Part shown: positions 39,269 through 48,047 of the stretch, piece by piece | Position numbering within the stretch: position 1 is the first letter of the stretch | How the letters are laid out: each line of letters opens with the position of its first letter | DNA from: Pseudonocardia autotrophica | GTDB taxonomy: Bacteria > Actinomycetota > Actinomycetes > Mycobacteriales > Pseudonocardiaceae | NCBI RefSeq assembly: GCF_000717175.1 | Contig: NZ_JNYD01000009.1 | Location: 62,001-126,000 of the forward strand | Length of the DNA: 64,000 nucleotides | Direction: 5' to 3' | The notes under the pieces: model-generated | Seen by the model: only the letters and a program-made list of their open reading frames with translations | The model's database searches: none | What the model was told of the DNA's origin: nothing | Position numbers and translations under genes: made by a program

Positions 39269-39735
39269 GGACCGGGATCGGCACGGACGTGCACCCCGTC
39301 GAGCCCGGGCGGCCGTGCTGGATCGCCGGGCTGTGGTGGGAGGGCGTCGACGGCTGCGCCGGCCACTCGGACGGCGACGTCGCGTGCCACGCCCTCTGCG
39401 ACGCCCTGCTCTCCGCCGCCGGCCTCGGCGACCTCGGCGCGGTGTTCGGCACCGGCCGGCCCGAGTGGTCGGGCGCGAGCGGCGTCGCGCTGCTCGCCGA
39501 GGTCCACCGGTTGCTCACCGCCGAGGGCTGGCGGGTCGGCAACGCGGCCGTGCAGGTGATCGGCAACCACCCCAAGATCGGCACGCGCCGGGACGAGGCG
39601 CAGAAGGTCCTGTCCTCGGTCGTCGGAGGGCCGGTCTCGGTCTCCGGCACCACCACGGACGGGCTGGGGCTGACCGGCCGCGGCGAGGGCATCGCCGCGA
39701 TCGCGACCGCCCTCCTCCTCCCCGCCACGGACTGA
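39265..39735 (+). CDS. ispF: 2-C-methyl-D-erythritol 2,4-cyclodiphosphate synthase
   Basis: Fifth enzyme of the non-mevalonate pathway. The 156-residue trimer-forming protein has the zinc site [15 protein letters not shown] (Asp and His) and [17 protein letters not shown]. It also has [15 protein letters not shown] and the C-terminal [17 protein letters not shown]. The GTG start is translationally coupled to ispD. It is normal in all respects. Confidence 0.96.
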   Translation: MRTGIGTDVHPVEPGRPCWIAGLWWEGVDGCAGHSDGDVACHALCDALLSAAGLGDLGAVFGTGRPEWSGASGVALLAEVHRLLTAEGWRVGNAAVQVIGNHPKIGTRRDEAQKVLSSVVGGPVSVSGTTTDGLGLTGRGEGIAAIATALLLPATD

Positions 39736-39786
39736 GCGAGCGGCACTCCCGCTCACACCTGGTGAGCGACAGCGCCGTTCGCTCGC
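39736..39786. terminator. Two-tier hairpin between convergent ispF and VOC genes
   Basis: The outer arms are GCGAGCG and CGCTCGC. The inner hairpin is CGCTCAC-acctg-GTGAGCG. It starts right after the ispF stop and ends just before the VOC gene stop, so it can terminate transcription from both sides. Confidence 0.75.
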
Positions 39787-39790
39787 GCGG

Positions 39791-40225
39791 TCACTCGGCG
39801 AACATCGCCTTCGTCCGCTCCTCGACCTCCTCGGGGGTCAGGTCCTCGGTCTTCTGGGCGACCATCCACTGGTGGCCGAAGGGGTCGGTGAGCCGGCCGC
39901 CGCGCTCGCCGTAGGGCTGGTCGGCCACCGGGAACCGGACCTCGGATCCGCCGGCCAGCATCGCCTCGGCCACGGCGTCGGCGTCGTCGACGTAGAGGGC
40001 GAGGATCGCCGGGCCGCCGCCGTCGGGCGGGGCCGGGTCGTACTGGTCGCCGTCCTTGACCGCCCAGTGCACCGGGCCGGCCCGCAGCAACGCGTGCACG
40101 ACGGCCCCGTCGGGCGTCGCGTACCGCTCGACGAGCTCGGCGCCGAACGCCGCGCGGTAGAAGGCGATCGCCGCGTCGGCGCCCCGGACGGGCAGACGGG
40201 GGTACAGCTGCTCGATGCGTGTCAT
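39791..40225 (-). CDS. VOC-family (glyoxalase/PhnB-like) protein
   Basis: A 144-residue vicinal-oxygen-chelate protein with two beta-alpha-beta-beta-beta repeats ([20 protein letters not shown], and [20 protein letters not shown]). The ending [20 protein letters not shown] is typical of PhnB-like members. Members include metal-dependent isomerases, extradiol dioxygenases and drug-binding proteins, and this subgroup has no fixed function. ATG 40225 is the start. It converges on ispF. Confidence 0.85.
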   Translation of the reverse strand: MTRIEQLYPRLPVRGADAAIAFYRAAFGAELVERYATPDGAVVHALLRAGPVHWAVKDGDQYDPAPPDGGGPAILALYVDDADAVAEAMLAGGSEVRFPVADQPYGERGGRLTDPFGHQWMVAQKTEDLTPEEVEERTKAMFAE

Positions 40226-40322
40226 GCCGTCCAGCGTGCCGGGACGGCCGTCCGGCGTCTTGGAGAAATGTGATGCAGCCCTGCCGCACCTCCCGGACCA
40301 GGGCGTCCGTACCCTGGTATGG

Positions 40323-41732
40323 GTGAGCGTCCGACTCTTCGACACCCTGACCAGGAAGCAGCGTGACTTCGTCCCGCTGCGGGCCGGAGCCGTGTCGATG
40401 TACGTCTGTGGCGCCACGGTGCAGGGACTGCCCCACATCGGGCACGTCCGCAGCTCGCTGAACTACGACGTGCTGCGGCGGTGGCTCGCCCATTCCGAGC
40501 CCGGTCGCGAGGGGCTGGACGTCACGCTCGTCCGGAACGTCACCGACATCGACGACAAGATCCTGCGCAAGGCGGCCGAGGCCGGCCGGCCCTGGTGGGA
40601 ATGGGGCGCCACGCACGAGCGGGCCTTCGCCGCGGCGTACGACGCGTTGGGCTGCCTGCCGGCGTCGCTGGAGCCGCGCGCGACCGGGCACGTCACGCAG
40701 ATGGTCGGGTACATCGAGCGGCTGATCGAGGGCGGGCACGCCTACGCCGCGGGCGGGGACGTCTACTTCGCCGTCCGCACCTTCCCGGACTACGGGCGGC
40801 TGTCGGGCCAGAAGGTCGACGACGTCGCGCAGGGCGAGGGCGAGCAGAACGCCAAGCGGGACCCGCTGGACTTCACGCTGTGGAAGGCCGCCAAGCCGGG
40901 CGAACCGTCGTGGCCCACGCCGTGGGGCGCGGGCCGGCCGGGCTGGCACCTCGAGTGCTCGGCCATGGCCACGACCTACCTCGGCCCGGAGTTCGACCTG
41001 CACGGCGGCGGGCTCGACCTGGTGTTCCCGCACCACGAGAACGAGCGCGCCCAGTCCTGCGCGGCCGGGGACCCGTTCGCGCGGTACTGGCTGCACAACG
41101 CGTGGGTCACCATGGGCGGCGAGAAGATGTCGAAGTCGCTCGGCAACACGCTGTCGATCGACGCGCTGCTGCAGCGGGTCCGCGGCGTCGAGCTGCGGTA
41201 CTACCTCGTCGGCCCGCACTACCGGTCGGCGATCGAGTACTCCGACGCGGCGCTGTCCGAGGCGGTCGCGGCGTTCCGGCGGATCGAGTCCTTCCTGCAC
41301 CGCGTCGGCGAGCGGGCCGGTGCGCCGGGCGTCGCCGACCGGGTGCCGGCGGAGTTCGCCGCCGCGCTCGACGACGACCTGGGCACGCCCGGCGGCCTCG
41401 CCGTGTTGCACACCACGGTCCGCGAGGGAAACGCCGCGCTCGACGCAGGCGACAGGAAGACGGCGACCGCGGCGGCCGAGTCCGTCCGCGCGATGGCCGC
41501 GGTGCTCGGCGTCGACCCGCTCGACGCGCACTGGCGTTCCGGCGACCGGGGCGACGAGGCCGCGCTCGGTGCGCTGTCCTCGCTCGTGGAGGAGCTGCTG
41601 GAGCGCCGTCAGTCCGCCCGCAAGGCGAAGGACTTCGCCGAGGCGGACGCGCTGCGCGACCGGCTGCTCGCCGCGGGCATCGCCGTCGAGGACGGCGCCG
41701 ACGGCCCCACGTGGTCGCTCAAGAACGCCTGA
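40323..41732 (+). CDS. cysS: Cysteinyl-tRNA synthetase
   Basis: Charges tRNA-Cys. The 469-residue class I enzyme has the zinc Cys in [10 protein letters not shown], the HIGH motif in [23 protein letters not shown] and [15 protein letters not shown] (zinc ligands), and KMSKS in [14 protein letters not shown] 40323 lies seven bases after TACCCT (40310-40315), a leaderless-type promoter. The MshC ligase of mycothiol synthesis is a close paralogue. The length above 450 residues and the C-terminal DALR-type domain with [20 protein letters not shown] argue for CysS. Confidence 0.96.
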   Translation: MSVRLFDTLTRKQRDFVPLRAGAVSMYVCGATVQGLPHIGHVRSSLNYDVLRRWLAHSEPGREGLDVTLVRNVTDIDDKILRKAAEAGRPWWEWGATHERAFAAAYDALGCLPASLEPRATGHVTQMVGYIERLIEGGHAYAAGGDVYFAVRTFPDYGRLSGQKVDDVAQGEGEQNAKRDPLDFTLWKAAKPGEPSWPTPWGAGRPGWHLECSAMATTYLGPEFDLHGGGLDLVFPHHENERAQSCAAGDPFARYWLHNAWVTMGGEKMSKSLGNTLSIDALLQRVRGVELRYYLVGPHYRSAIEYSDAALSEAVAAFRRIESFLHRVGERAGAPGVADRVPAEFAAALDDDLGTPGGLAVLHTTVREGNAALDAGDRKTATAAAESVRAMAAVLGVDPLDAHWRSGDRGDEAALGALSSLVEELLERRQSARKAKDFAEADALRDRLLAAGIAVEDGADGPTWSLKNA

Positions 41733-41749
41733 ATCAAGAGACAGGGATC

Positions 41750-42712
41750 ATGGCCGGCAACTCCAAGCGCCGCGGTGCGGTGCGCAAGGAAGGCACGAAG
41801 AAGGGCGCCGTCGTCGGCTCCGGGGGCCAGCGCCGCCGCGGGCTCGAGGGCAAGGGCCCGACGCCGCCCGCGTCCGCGCGCAAGGGGCACCCGGCCCAGC
41901 GCCGGACGGCGGCGAAGGACCGCCGCGCCGCCGCGGGCACCCGCGGCCGCCGCCCCCAGGACGGCGACGTCCCCGAGACCGTGCTCGGGCGCAACCCCGT
42001 GCTGGAGTGCCTGCGCGCCGGGGTCCCGGCCACGGCGCTGCGGGTGGTCGTCGGGGCGACGTCGGACGAGCGGGTCGCCGAGTCGGTGCACCTCGCCGCC
42101 GACCTCGGGCTGTCGATCCTCGAGGTCGAGCGCACCGAGCTGGACCGGATCTCCGGCGGCGCGCTGCACCAGGGCGTCGCGCTGCAGATCCCGCCCTACG
42201 AGTACGCGCACCCGGACGAGCTGCTCGAGGCGGCGTCGGAGTCCGGGCAGCCGGCGCTGATCGTCGCGCTCGACGGCGTCACGGACCCGCGCAACCTGGG
42301 CGCGGTCGTGCGGTCGGTGAGCGCGTTCGGCGGGCACGGCGTGGTCGTGCCGCAGCGCCGTTCGGCGGGCATGACGGCGGTGGCCTGGCGGACCTCGGCG
42401 GGCACCGCCGCGCGGCTGCCGGTCGCCCGCGCCACCAACCTCACCCGCACGCTGCGCGAGTACGCGCAGACCGGGCTGATGGTGGCGGGGCTCGACGCCG
42501 AGGGGGACGTCTCGCTCGACGAGTTCGACCTGGCCACGGACCCGCTGGTGATCGTGACCGGCTCGGAGGGCAAGGGCCTCTCCCGGCTCGTGCGTGAGTC
42601 CTGCGACGTCACGGTCTCGATCCCGATGGCCGGCGAGGTCGAGTCGCTGAACGCCTCGGTCGCCGCCGGGGTGGTGCTGGCCGAGGTCGCGCGGCGGCGC
42701 CGCCTGGGCTGA
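41750..42712 (+). CDS. rlmB: 23S rRNA (guanosine-2'-O-)-methyltransferase RlmB (TrmH family)
   Basis: Methylates the 2'-OH of a guanosine in 23S rRNA, using S-adenosylmethionine in a SPOUT knot. The 320-residue protein has a Lys/Arg-rich N-terminal extension of about 75 residues and an L30e-like RNA-binding domain ([14 protein letters not shown]). The methyltransferase motifs are [31 protein letters not shown] and [18 protein letters not shown]. It follows cysS by 17 bases. The basic extension is common in actinobacterial members. Confidence 0.94.
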   Translation: MAGNSKRRGAVRKEGTKKGAVVGSGGQRRRGLEGKGPTPPASARKGHPAQRRTAAKDRRAAAGTRGRRPQDGDVPETVLGRNPVLECLRAGVPATALRVVVGATSDERVAESVHLAADLGLSILEVERTELDRISGGALHQGVALQIPPYEYAHPDELLEAASESGQPALIVALDGVTDPRNLGAVVRSVSAFGGHGVVVPQRRSAGMTAVAWRTSAGTAARLPVARATNLTRTLREYAQTGLMVAGLDAEGDVSLDEFDLATDPLVIVTGSEGKGLSRLVRESCDVTVSIPMAGEVESLNASVAAGVVLAEVARRRRLG

Positions 42713-42765
42713 GGCCCGGGCCGCTCCGCGCTGTGCGCGGCCGCCCGATCGTCCACACTGTCCGC

Positions 42766-43542
42766 GTGAGCAGGAACGACACGTCCGAGACCCTCCCGTG
42801 GATGCGCGCGGGCACCGAGCACCTGCTCGCCGTGGTCGAGGGGATCCCGGACGCCGAGCTGACCGCTCCCAGCGCCCTCCCCGGCTGGACCCGGGCGCAC
42901 GTCGTGGCCCACCTGGCGCGCAACGCCGAGGCCCTCGTCCGGCTCGCGGCCTGGGCGCGCACGGGCGTCGAGACGCCGATGTACCCGAGCCCGGAGGCCC
43001 GGGCCGCGGAGATCGAGGAGACCTCCGGCCGGCCGCCGGGGGTGTTGCGGTCCGAGCTCGCCTCCACCGCCCGCGAGCTCGACGAGGCGCTCGGCGCGCT
43101 CACCCCGGAGCAGTGGGAGGCGACGATCCGCAGCGCCCAGGGCCGCGAGATCCCCGCCACCGAGATCCCGTTCCTGCGGATCCGCGAGGTGTGGATCCAC
43201 GCCGCCGACCTCGGCACCGGCGCCTCGCTCGCGGACCTGCCCGCCGGCGTCGTCGACCTGCTGCTCGACGACGTCACGGCCACCTTGTCCGGCCGGGAGG
43301 GCTGCCCCACGCTCCTGCTCGCGCCGACCGACCGCGAGCGGGTGTGGCAGCTCGGCGACCCGGGCGTGAGCCCCGCGCCGGTCGCGTCGGGCCCCGGCGA
43401 GTCGATCCCGGCGGAGTCGGCCCCGCTGGGCGAGATGGAGACGACGAAGGCGCCCGCCCTGGACATCGTCGCCTGGCTGACGGGTCGGGCCCCGGCGAGC
43501 GTGCTGCCGGGCACCCCGCCGGAGCTGCCGCGCTGGCTCTGA
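42766..43542 (+). CDS. Mycothiol-dependent maleylpyruvate isomerase-family protein (DinB-like)
   Basis: A 258-residue protein of the MDMPI N-terminal/DinB-like superfamily, whose characterised members use mycothiol as cofactor. The metal triad is represented by His in ARAHVVAHLARNAEAL, a Glu before the third helix and His in REVWIHAADLG. The start is GTG 42766 with CACACT six bases upstream, a possible leaderless promoter. The C-terminal domain (DIVAWLTGRAP) is the usual SCP2-like or MDMPI-C part. The substrate is not predictable, since the family also handles other thiol-dependent reactions. Confidence 0.82.
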   Translation: MSRNDTSETLPWMRAGTEHLLAVVEGIPDAELTAPSALPGWTRAHVVAHLARNAEALVRLAAWARTGVETPMYPSPEARAAEIEETSGRPPGVLRSELASTARELDEALGALTPEQWEATIRSAQGREIPATEIPFLRIREVWIHAADLGTGASLADLPAGVVDLLLDDVTATLSGREGCPTLLLAPTDRERVWQLGDPGVSPAPVASGPGESIPAESAPLGEMETTKAPALDIVAWLTGRAPASVLPGTPPELPRWL

Positions 43543-43549
43543 CCGCTCC

Positions 43550-44392
43550 TCAGGCGGCGCGCAGGCGGCCGCGGACCCGGCCGACCAGCCGGCACACCAG
43601 GTAGGCCAGGAACGCGATCGTGGCGACGTAGCCGGAGATGGGCAGGCCCGGCGCCAGGCTCAGCAACGTGCCGCCGAGGAGCGACAGCTCCGCGATCCCG
43701 ATCGCCAGCACGGTGGCGGTCAGCGGGTTCGAGGTGACCCGCGCGGCCGCGGCGCCGGGGATGATCGTGACCGAGAGGACGAGGATCGCGCCGACGATCG
43801 GCACGGCCAGCGCCGTGGTCAGGGCGACGAGGACGGCGAACAGCGGCGACAGCACGCGCGTCGGCACCCCGCGGGCCACGGCGACGTCCGGGTCCGCACT
43901 GGCGAACAGCAGCGGCCGGTAGACCACCGCGAGGGTCGCCAGCACAACTATCGTCACGCTGACGAGAACGGCGATGTTGCTGGAGTCGACGGACACGATC
44001 GAGCCCGTGAGCAGGCCGAACTTGTTCGACGCCCGGCCCTCGTAGAGCGCCAGCAGCAGCACCCCGAGGCCCAGCCCGAAGGCGAGCACCACGCCGATCA
44101 CCGAGTCGCGCTCGCGCTGGCGCAGCCCGAGCACGCCGAACACCAGCCCGGCGACCACCGCCCCGACGACCGCCCCGACGCTCACCGAGATCCCGATGAG
44201 CAGCGCCGCGGCCCCGCCGGTGAAGGCGAGCTCGGCCGTGCCGTGCACCGCGAACCCCATGCCGCGCGCCACGACGAGCGGGGCCAGCGCGCCCGCCACC
44301 AGGCCGAGCAGCGCGGCGGCGAGGAAGGCGTTCTGCACGAACGGCAGGCCCAGCAGCTCCCCGACGCCCTCGAACCCGAACAACCGGCTCAC
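43550..44392 (-). CDS. znuB: Metal (zinc-type) ABC transporter permease
   Basis: A 280-residue permease of the ABC-3 family that imports zinc or manganese. About eight membrane helices are visible, such as LAAALLGLVAGALAPLVVARG and VLVALTTALAVPIVGAILVL, with the family motif GAAAARVTSNP. The GTG start overlaps the ATPase gene by GTGA. It is the last gene of the binding protein, ATPase, permease operon. The putative Zur-type site upstream of the operon favours zinc. Confidence 0.9.
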   Translation of the reverse strand: MSRLFGFEGVGELLGLPFVQNAFLAAALLGLVAGALAPLVVARGMGFAVHGTAELAFTGGAAALLIGISVSVGAVVGAVVAGLVFGVLGLRQRERDSVIGVVLAFGLGLGVLLLALYEGRASNKFGLLTGSIVSVDSSNIAVLVSVTIVVLATLAVVYRPLLFASADPDVAVARGVPTRVLSPLFAVLVALTTALAVPIVGAILVLSVTIIPGAAAARVTSNPLTATVLAIGIAELSLLGGTLLSLAPGLPISGYVATIAFLAYLVCRLVGRVRGRLRAA

Positions 44393-45231
44393 GTCACGGA
44401 CTCCAGCGCGTCGTGGTGGGCGTGCTGGTCCTCGGCGCCGACCACCACGAGCCGGCCCTGCACCCGCACGACCTCGACGTCCGTCCGGTACAGCTCGGAG
44501 AGCGTCTCCGAGGTCATCACCTCGTCCGGCGTGCCGATCCGGAACCGGCCGCCGACCAGGTAGAGGACCCGGCTGACGAGCGGAAGGATCGGGTTGATCT
44601 CGTGCGTCACGAACACCACCGCCGTGTCCGCGGCGCGGCGACGCTCGTCGATCAGCCGGCTGACCGTGCGCTGGTGGGCCAGGTCGAGGGAGAGCAGCGG
44701 CTCGTCGCACAGCAGCACGCGCGGATCGCCGACCAGCGCCTGCGCCACCCGCAGCCGCTGCTGCTCGCCGCCGGAGAGCCGGCCGACGGGGGAGCGGGCG
44801 TACGAGGTCGCGCCCACCGCCTCGAGCGCGGCGGCCACCCGCCGCCGCCGCTCGGCGCGACCGCGCAGGCCGGGGCCGAACCGGTGGCCGTCGAGCCCCA
44901 GTCCGACGAGGTCGGCTCCGCGCAGCGGCATGTCCTCGACCAGGGCCTTCTGCTGCGGGATGTACCCGATGCCGCCCCCGCCGCGCCGGGCCGGCTCGCC
45001 GGCGATCCGGACCTCTCCGGCGTCGAGCGGCTGGAGGCCGAGCAGGACGCGCAGCAGCGTGGTCTTCCCGGACCCGTTCGGGCCCAGGACCGCCAGGAAC
45101 TCGCCGGGCCGGACGTCGAGGTCCAGGCCCTCCCACAGCACCCGCCTGCCGAACGCGACCCGCGCGTCCCGCAGGGCGACCGCCGCCGGGGGCGCCGTCG
45201 GGGGTGTCGCGGTCATGACCTCATTGTTCAC
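44389..45231 (-). CDS. znuC: Metal (zinc-type) ABC transporter ATP-binding protein
   Basis: A 280-residue ATPase with Walker A LGPNGSGKTTLLRVLLG, signature LSGGEQQRLRVAQAL, Walker B VLLCDEPLLSLDL and the switch His in VVFVTHEINPI. I chose GTG 45231, which overlaps the binding-protein stop as GTGA with GGAG upstream. ATG 45216 is the alternative, with GAGG only two bases upstream. It works with the adjacent permease and lipoprotein. Confidence 0.9.
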   Translation of the reverse strand: MNNEVMTATPPTAPPAAVALRDARVAFGRRVLWEGLDLDVRPGEFLAVLGPNGSGKTTLLRVLLGLQPLDAGEVRIAGEPARRGGGGIGYIPQQKALVEDMPLRGADLVGLGLDGHRFGPGLRGRAERRRRVAAALEAVGATSYARSPVGRLSGGEQQRLRVAQALVGDPRVLLCDEPLLSLDLAHQRTVSRLIDERRRAADTAVVFVTHEINPILPLVSRVLYLVGGRFRIGTPDEVMTSETLSELYRTDVEVVRVQGRLVVVGAEDQHAHHDALESVT

Positions 45232-46199
45232 GCCGCTCCGTTCACGGCGCCCGCCAGGGCGTCGAGCTGGGCGGTCTGCCACGCGACGTAGGAGTCCACG
45301 CCGTCCGGCAGCGTCTCGCTGACCTCGACGACCGGCACGCCCTTGGCCTTCGCGGCGTCCGCCACCTTCTGCGTGGACGGGCTCTCGGTCTGGCTGTTGG
45401 CGACCAGCGCCTTCACCGGGTCCGGCCCCTCGACGATCTCGAGCGTCGACGCCAGCACCGCCGCGGCCGGGTCGGTGCCCTCCTCGACGGCCTCGCTGAA
45501 CTCCTCGGGCGTGGCGTTCTGCAGGCCGGCGGCCTCGGTCAGGTACAGCGGGACCGGCTCGGTCACGGCGATCCGCCGGCCGGAGTGCCCGGCCTTGATC
45601 GCGTCGACCTTCTGCTGCAGCCCGTCGAGGTCCGTGCCGAACTTCTGCGCGTTGGCGGTGAACGTCGCGGCGTTGGCCGGGTCGGCCGCGCCCAGGTCCT
45701 CGGCGATCTCGTCGGCGACCTTCCGCACGGTCGGCAGGCTGTACCAGACGTGCTCGTTGAACCCACCGTGGTCGTGGCCGTCGCCTTCCGCGTGGCCGGC
45801 CTCGGGGGCGCCGGGCAGGCCGGAGAGCTGCACGGCGTCGATCACCGTGGCCTTCGTGCCGGACGACTCGACGAGGCGGGAGGCGAAGTCGTCGTAGCCG
45901 CCGCCGTTGACCACGACGAGCGCGGCCTTGGCGACCGTCGCGGCGTCGGCGGGGGTGGACTCGTACTCGTGCGGGTCGGCGTTCGGCGAGTCGATCAGCG
46001 ACCTGACCTCGACGAGGTTGCCGCCGACGGCGGAGGCGATGCTCCCGTAGACGTCCGTCGAGGCGACGACGGCGACCTTCCCGCCCTCGGCGGAGGTCGG
46101 GGCGGACCCGGTCCCGCCGGCGTCTGATCCCGAGCCGCAGGCGGCGAGGGAGACCAGGCCGGCGGCGGCCAGCAGGGTGGTGGCGAGGCGCGTTCTCAT
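45228..46199 (-). CDS. znuA: Metal-binding lipoprotein of zinc-type ABC transporter
   Basis: A 323-residue cluster A-I substrate-binding lipoprotein. The signal peptide ends in the lipobox LVSLAACGSG, with lipid on Cys21. Metal-ligand regions include PNADPHEYESTPADA (His), a His-rich loop HAEGDGHDHGGFNEHVWYS, and the C-terminal TLPDGVDSYVAW (Asp). The His/Asp-rich loop is typical of zinc binders. ATG 46199 lies downstream of an A/T-rich inverted repeat, the probable Zur site. Confidence 0.92.
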   Translation of the reverse strand: MRTRLATTLLAAAGLVSLAACGSGSDAGGTGSAPTSAEGGKVAVVASTDVYGSIASAVGGNLVEVRSLIDSPNADPHEYESTPADAATVAKAALVVVNGGGYDDFASRLVESSGTKATVIDAVQLSGLPGAPEAGHAEGDGHDHGGFNEHVWYSLPTVRKVADEIAEDLGAADPANAATFTANAQKFGTDLDGLQQKVDAIKAGHSGRRIAVTEPVPLYLTEAAGLQNATPEEFSEAVEEGTDPAAAVLASTLEIVEGPDPVKALVANSQTESPSTQKVADAAKAKGVPVVEVSETLPDGVDSYVAWQTAQLDALAGAVNGAA

Positions 46200-46233
46200 C
46201 GTGGGGTCGTGCTCCGTATCAGGCTGTGCGCAT

Positions 46234-46249
46234 GGTTTTATTGAAAACC
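46234..46249. promoter_or_regulatory. Zur-like operator upstream of the znuABC-type operon
   Basis: GGTTTTATTGAAAACC, an inverted repeat with six-base arms and a four-base spacer, stands out as A/T-rich in this genome. It lies 35-50 bases before the znuA start. Zur sites in actinobacteria are A/T-rich inverted repeats of similar length with AAAA/TTTT cores. Assignment to Zur rests on this and on the regulated genes. Confidence 0.55.
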
Positions 46250-46324
46250 GTTGTCACTTCACTCTAGCGGGTGGTGGCAGGCCGGGCTACCGAGCGCCCA
46301 CCAGGGGCGGCTACCTTTCGTGAC

Positions 46325-47428
46325 ATGACCGGTTCACCCCACGTCAGGCGGCCGGCGACGCTCGCGTCGCTCGCCGCGGAGCTGGGCGTGTCCCGTACCA
46401 CCGTCTCGAACGCCTACAACCGCCCCGACCAGCTCTCCGCGCCGCTGCGGGAGAAGGTCCTGGAGGCGGCGCGGCGGCTCGGCTACCCGGGCCCGGACCC
46501 GGTGGCGCGCTCGCTGCGCACCCGGCGCGCCGGCGCCGTCGGCCTGCTGCTCACCGAGGCCCTCTCCTACGCCTTCCGCGACCCGGTGGCCACCGGCTTC
46601 CTCGAGGGGCTGGCCCTGGCCTGCGAGCAGGCCGGGCAGGGCCTGCTGCTCGTCCCGGTCAGCCCCGAGCACGCCGACGTCGCCGCGGTGCACCAGGCGG
46701 GTGTCGACGGCTTCGTCGTCTACTCCGTCAGTGAGGACGACCCGCACTTCCGTGCCGTGCTCGAGCGGCCGGTGCCCACCGTGGTCTGCGACCAGCCCGT
46801 CGGCGTCGAGGGCGTCGACCGGGTCAGCGTCGACGACCGCGAGGGCATGCGCGCGCTCGGCGCGCACCTGACCGCGCTGGGGCACCGCAAGATCGGCGTG
46901 CTGTGCATGCGGCTGGGCCCGCAGCGGCACGACGGGCCGGCCGACCTCGTCCGGCAGGAGAACACCTCCTACCCCGTGCAGCGCGAGCGCATCGGCGGTC
47001 TCCGGGACGCGCTCGTCGACGCCGGCGTCGACTGGTCCGCCGTGCCCGTCGTCGAGCGGTTCGAGCACAGTCCCGAGGCGGGGGCGTCGGCCGCGCGCGA
47101 GCTGCTGGCCTCCTACCCGGACGTCACCGCCCTCGTCTGCACCTCGGACGTGCTGGCGATCGGCGCGCTGCAGCACGCCGCGGAGGCCGGGATCGCGGTC
47201 CCGGACCGGCTCACGATCACCGGGTTCGACGGCGTGCCGGAGGCCGAGCGGGTCGGCCTCACGACCGTGCGGCAGCCCGTGCGCCGCAAGGGCCAGGTCG
47301 CCGGGGAGCTGCTGCTGCAGCGCGGCGAGCGCAACAAGCCCAAGCAGATCGTGCTGCCCACCGAGCTCGTCGTGGGTTCCACCAGCGGCCCCGCCACGCA
47401 GACGGAGAAGTTCTTCTCGGGCTGGTGA
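46325..47428 (+). CDS. LacI-family transcriptional regulator
   Basis: A 367-residue repressor-type protein. The N-terminal helix-turn-helix and hinge read ATLASLAAELGVSRTTVSNAYNRP and ARRLGYPGPDPVARSLRT. The periplasmic-binding-like ligand domain follows (GAVGLLLTEALSYAF, then ALGHRKIGVLCMRLG and ITGFDGVPEAE). ATG 46325 is seven bases after TACCTT, a leaderless-type promoter. No sugar-uptake or catabolic genes are adjacent, so it probably acts elsewhere or on itself; the ligand is unknown. Confidence 0.9.
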   Translation: MTGSPHVRRPATLASLAAELGVSRTTVSNAYNRPDQLSAPLREKVLEAARRLGYPGPDPVARSLRTRRAGAVGLLLTEALSYAFRDPVATGFLEGLALACEQAGQGLLLVPVSPEHADVAAVHQAGVDGFVVYSVSEDDPHFRAVLERPVPTVVCDQPVGVEGVDRVSVDDREGMRALGAHLTALGHRKIGVLCMRLGPQRHDGPADLVRQENTSYPVQRERIGGLRDALVDAGVDWSAVPVVERFEHSPEAGASAARELLASYPDVTALVCTSDVLAIGALQHAAEAGIAVPDRLTITGFDGVPEAERVGLTTVRQPVRRKGQVAGELLLQRGERNKPKQIVLPTELVVGSTSGPATQTEKFFSGW

Positions 47429-47431
47429 CCC

Positions 47432-47471
47432 GTGAGTGGCAACTGCCCCTACAGGGGCACTGGGCACTCAC
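47432..47471. terminator. Bidirectional terminator between LacI and TetR genes
   Basis: The outer arms are GTGAGTG and CACTCAC, and the inner stem is GCCCCT-ac-AGGGGC. The TGA stop of the minus-strand TetR gene (47468-47470) lies inside the right arm, exactly as in the terminator at 24645-24684. Confidence 0.8.
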
Positions 47472-48025
47472 GACCCCGGCTGACCTGCGACGTCGTCCGG
47501 GCGCAGCTGGGCGGTGACCTCGCGGGCGAGGGCGGCGACGTCCTGATCCGGCCCGGGCGTGACGTTCCCCTCCAGGACCAGCGCCGCCAGCCCGTGCACC
47601 AGCGACCATGCCGCCAGTCGCCGGGTGCGGTCCCGCCCCTCGCCCTCCAGCACGGCGGCCGCGCGGCCCCGGGCCTCCGCCAGCTCCGGGTCGTCGACGC
47701 GGACGAGGTCGGGGCTGCGCATCACCGCGAAGTGCGCCGGGTGCCCGACGGCGAACACGACGTAGGCCACCCCGGCCTCGGCGAAGTCCGTGGCGTGCGC
47801 GGCGAGAGCGCCCGCGAGCAGCGCCCAGCCCTCGGCGGCGACGGCGGTGAGCAGCCCCGTCTTGTCCGTGAAGTGGTGCGTCGGGGCCGCGTGGGACACA
47901 CCGGCCCGCCGCGCGAGGTCGCGCAGGCTCAGCGCCGCGACCCCGCGCTCGGCGATCACCTCGACCGCCGAGGCGAGCAGGGTCCGTCGCAGGTCGCCGT
48001 GGTGGTAGGGCTTCACCCGCGACAT
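47468..48025 (-). CDS. TetR-family transcriptional regulator
   Basis: A 185-residue regulator with the TetR helix-turn-helix (LRRTLLASAVEVIAERG, then LRDLARRAGVSHAAPTHHFTDKTGLL) and an all-helical ligand domain of the TetR_C/WHG type. ATG 48025 is overlapped by a 15-bp palindrome that is probably its own operator. It lies 22 bases downstream of otsB on the same strand, but regulation of the trehalose genes is not implied because the palindrome is after otsB. The ligand is unknown. Confidence 0.88.
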   Translation of the reverse strand: MSRVKPYHHGDLRRTLLASAVEVIAERGVAALSLRDLARRAGVSHAAPTHHFTDKTGLLTAVAAEGWALLAGALAAHATDFAEAGVAYVVFAVGHPAHFAVMRSPDLVRVDDPELAEARGRAAAVLEGEGRDRTRRLAAWSLVHGLAALVLEGNVTPGPDQDVAALAREVTAQLRPDDVAGQPGS

Positions 48026-48039
48026 CTTGCCAGTGGCAA
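48025..48039. promoter_or_regulatory. TetR-type palindromic operator at the start codon
   Basis: CTTGCCA-G-TGGCAAG is a perfect 15-bp palindrome abutting the TetR start codon (minus strand reads CTTGCCACTGGCAAG directly into ATG). This fits negative autoregulation, and would place the site at or after the transcription start. Confidence 0.65.
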
Positions 48040-48047
48040 GTCGATCC

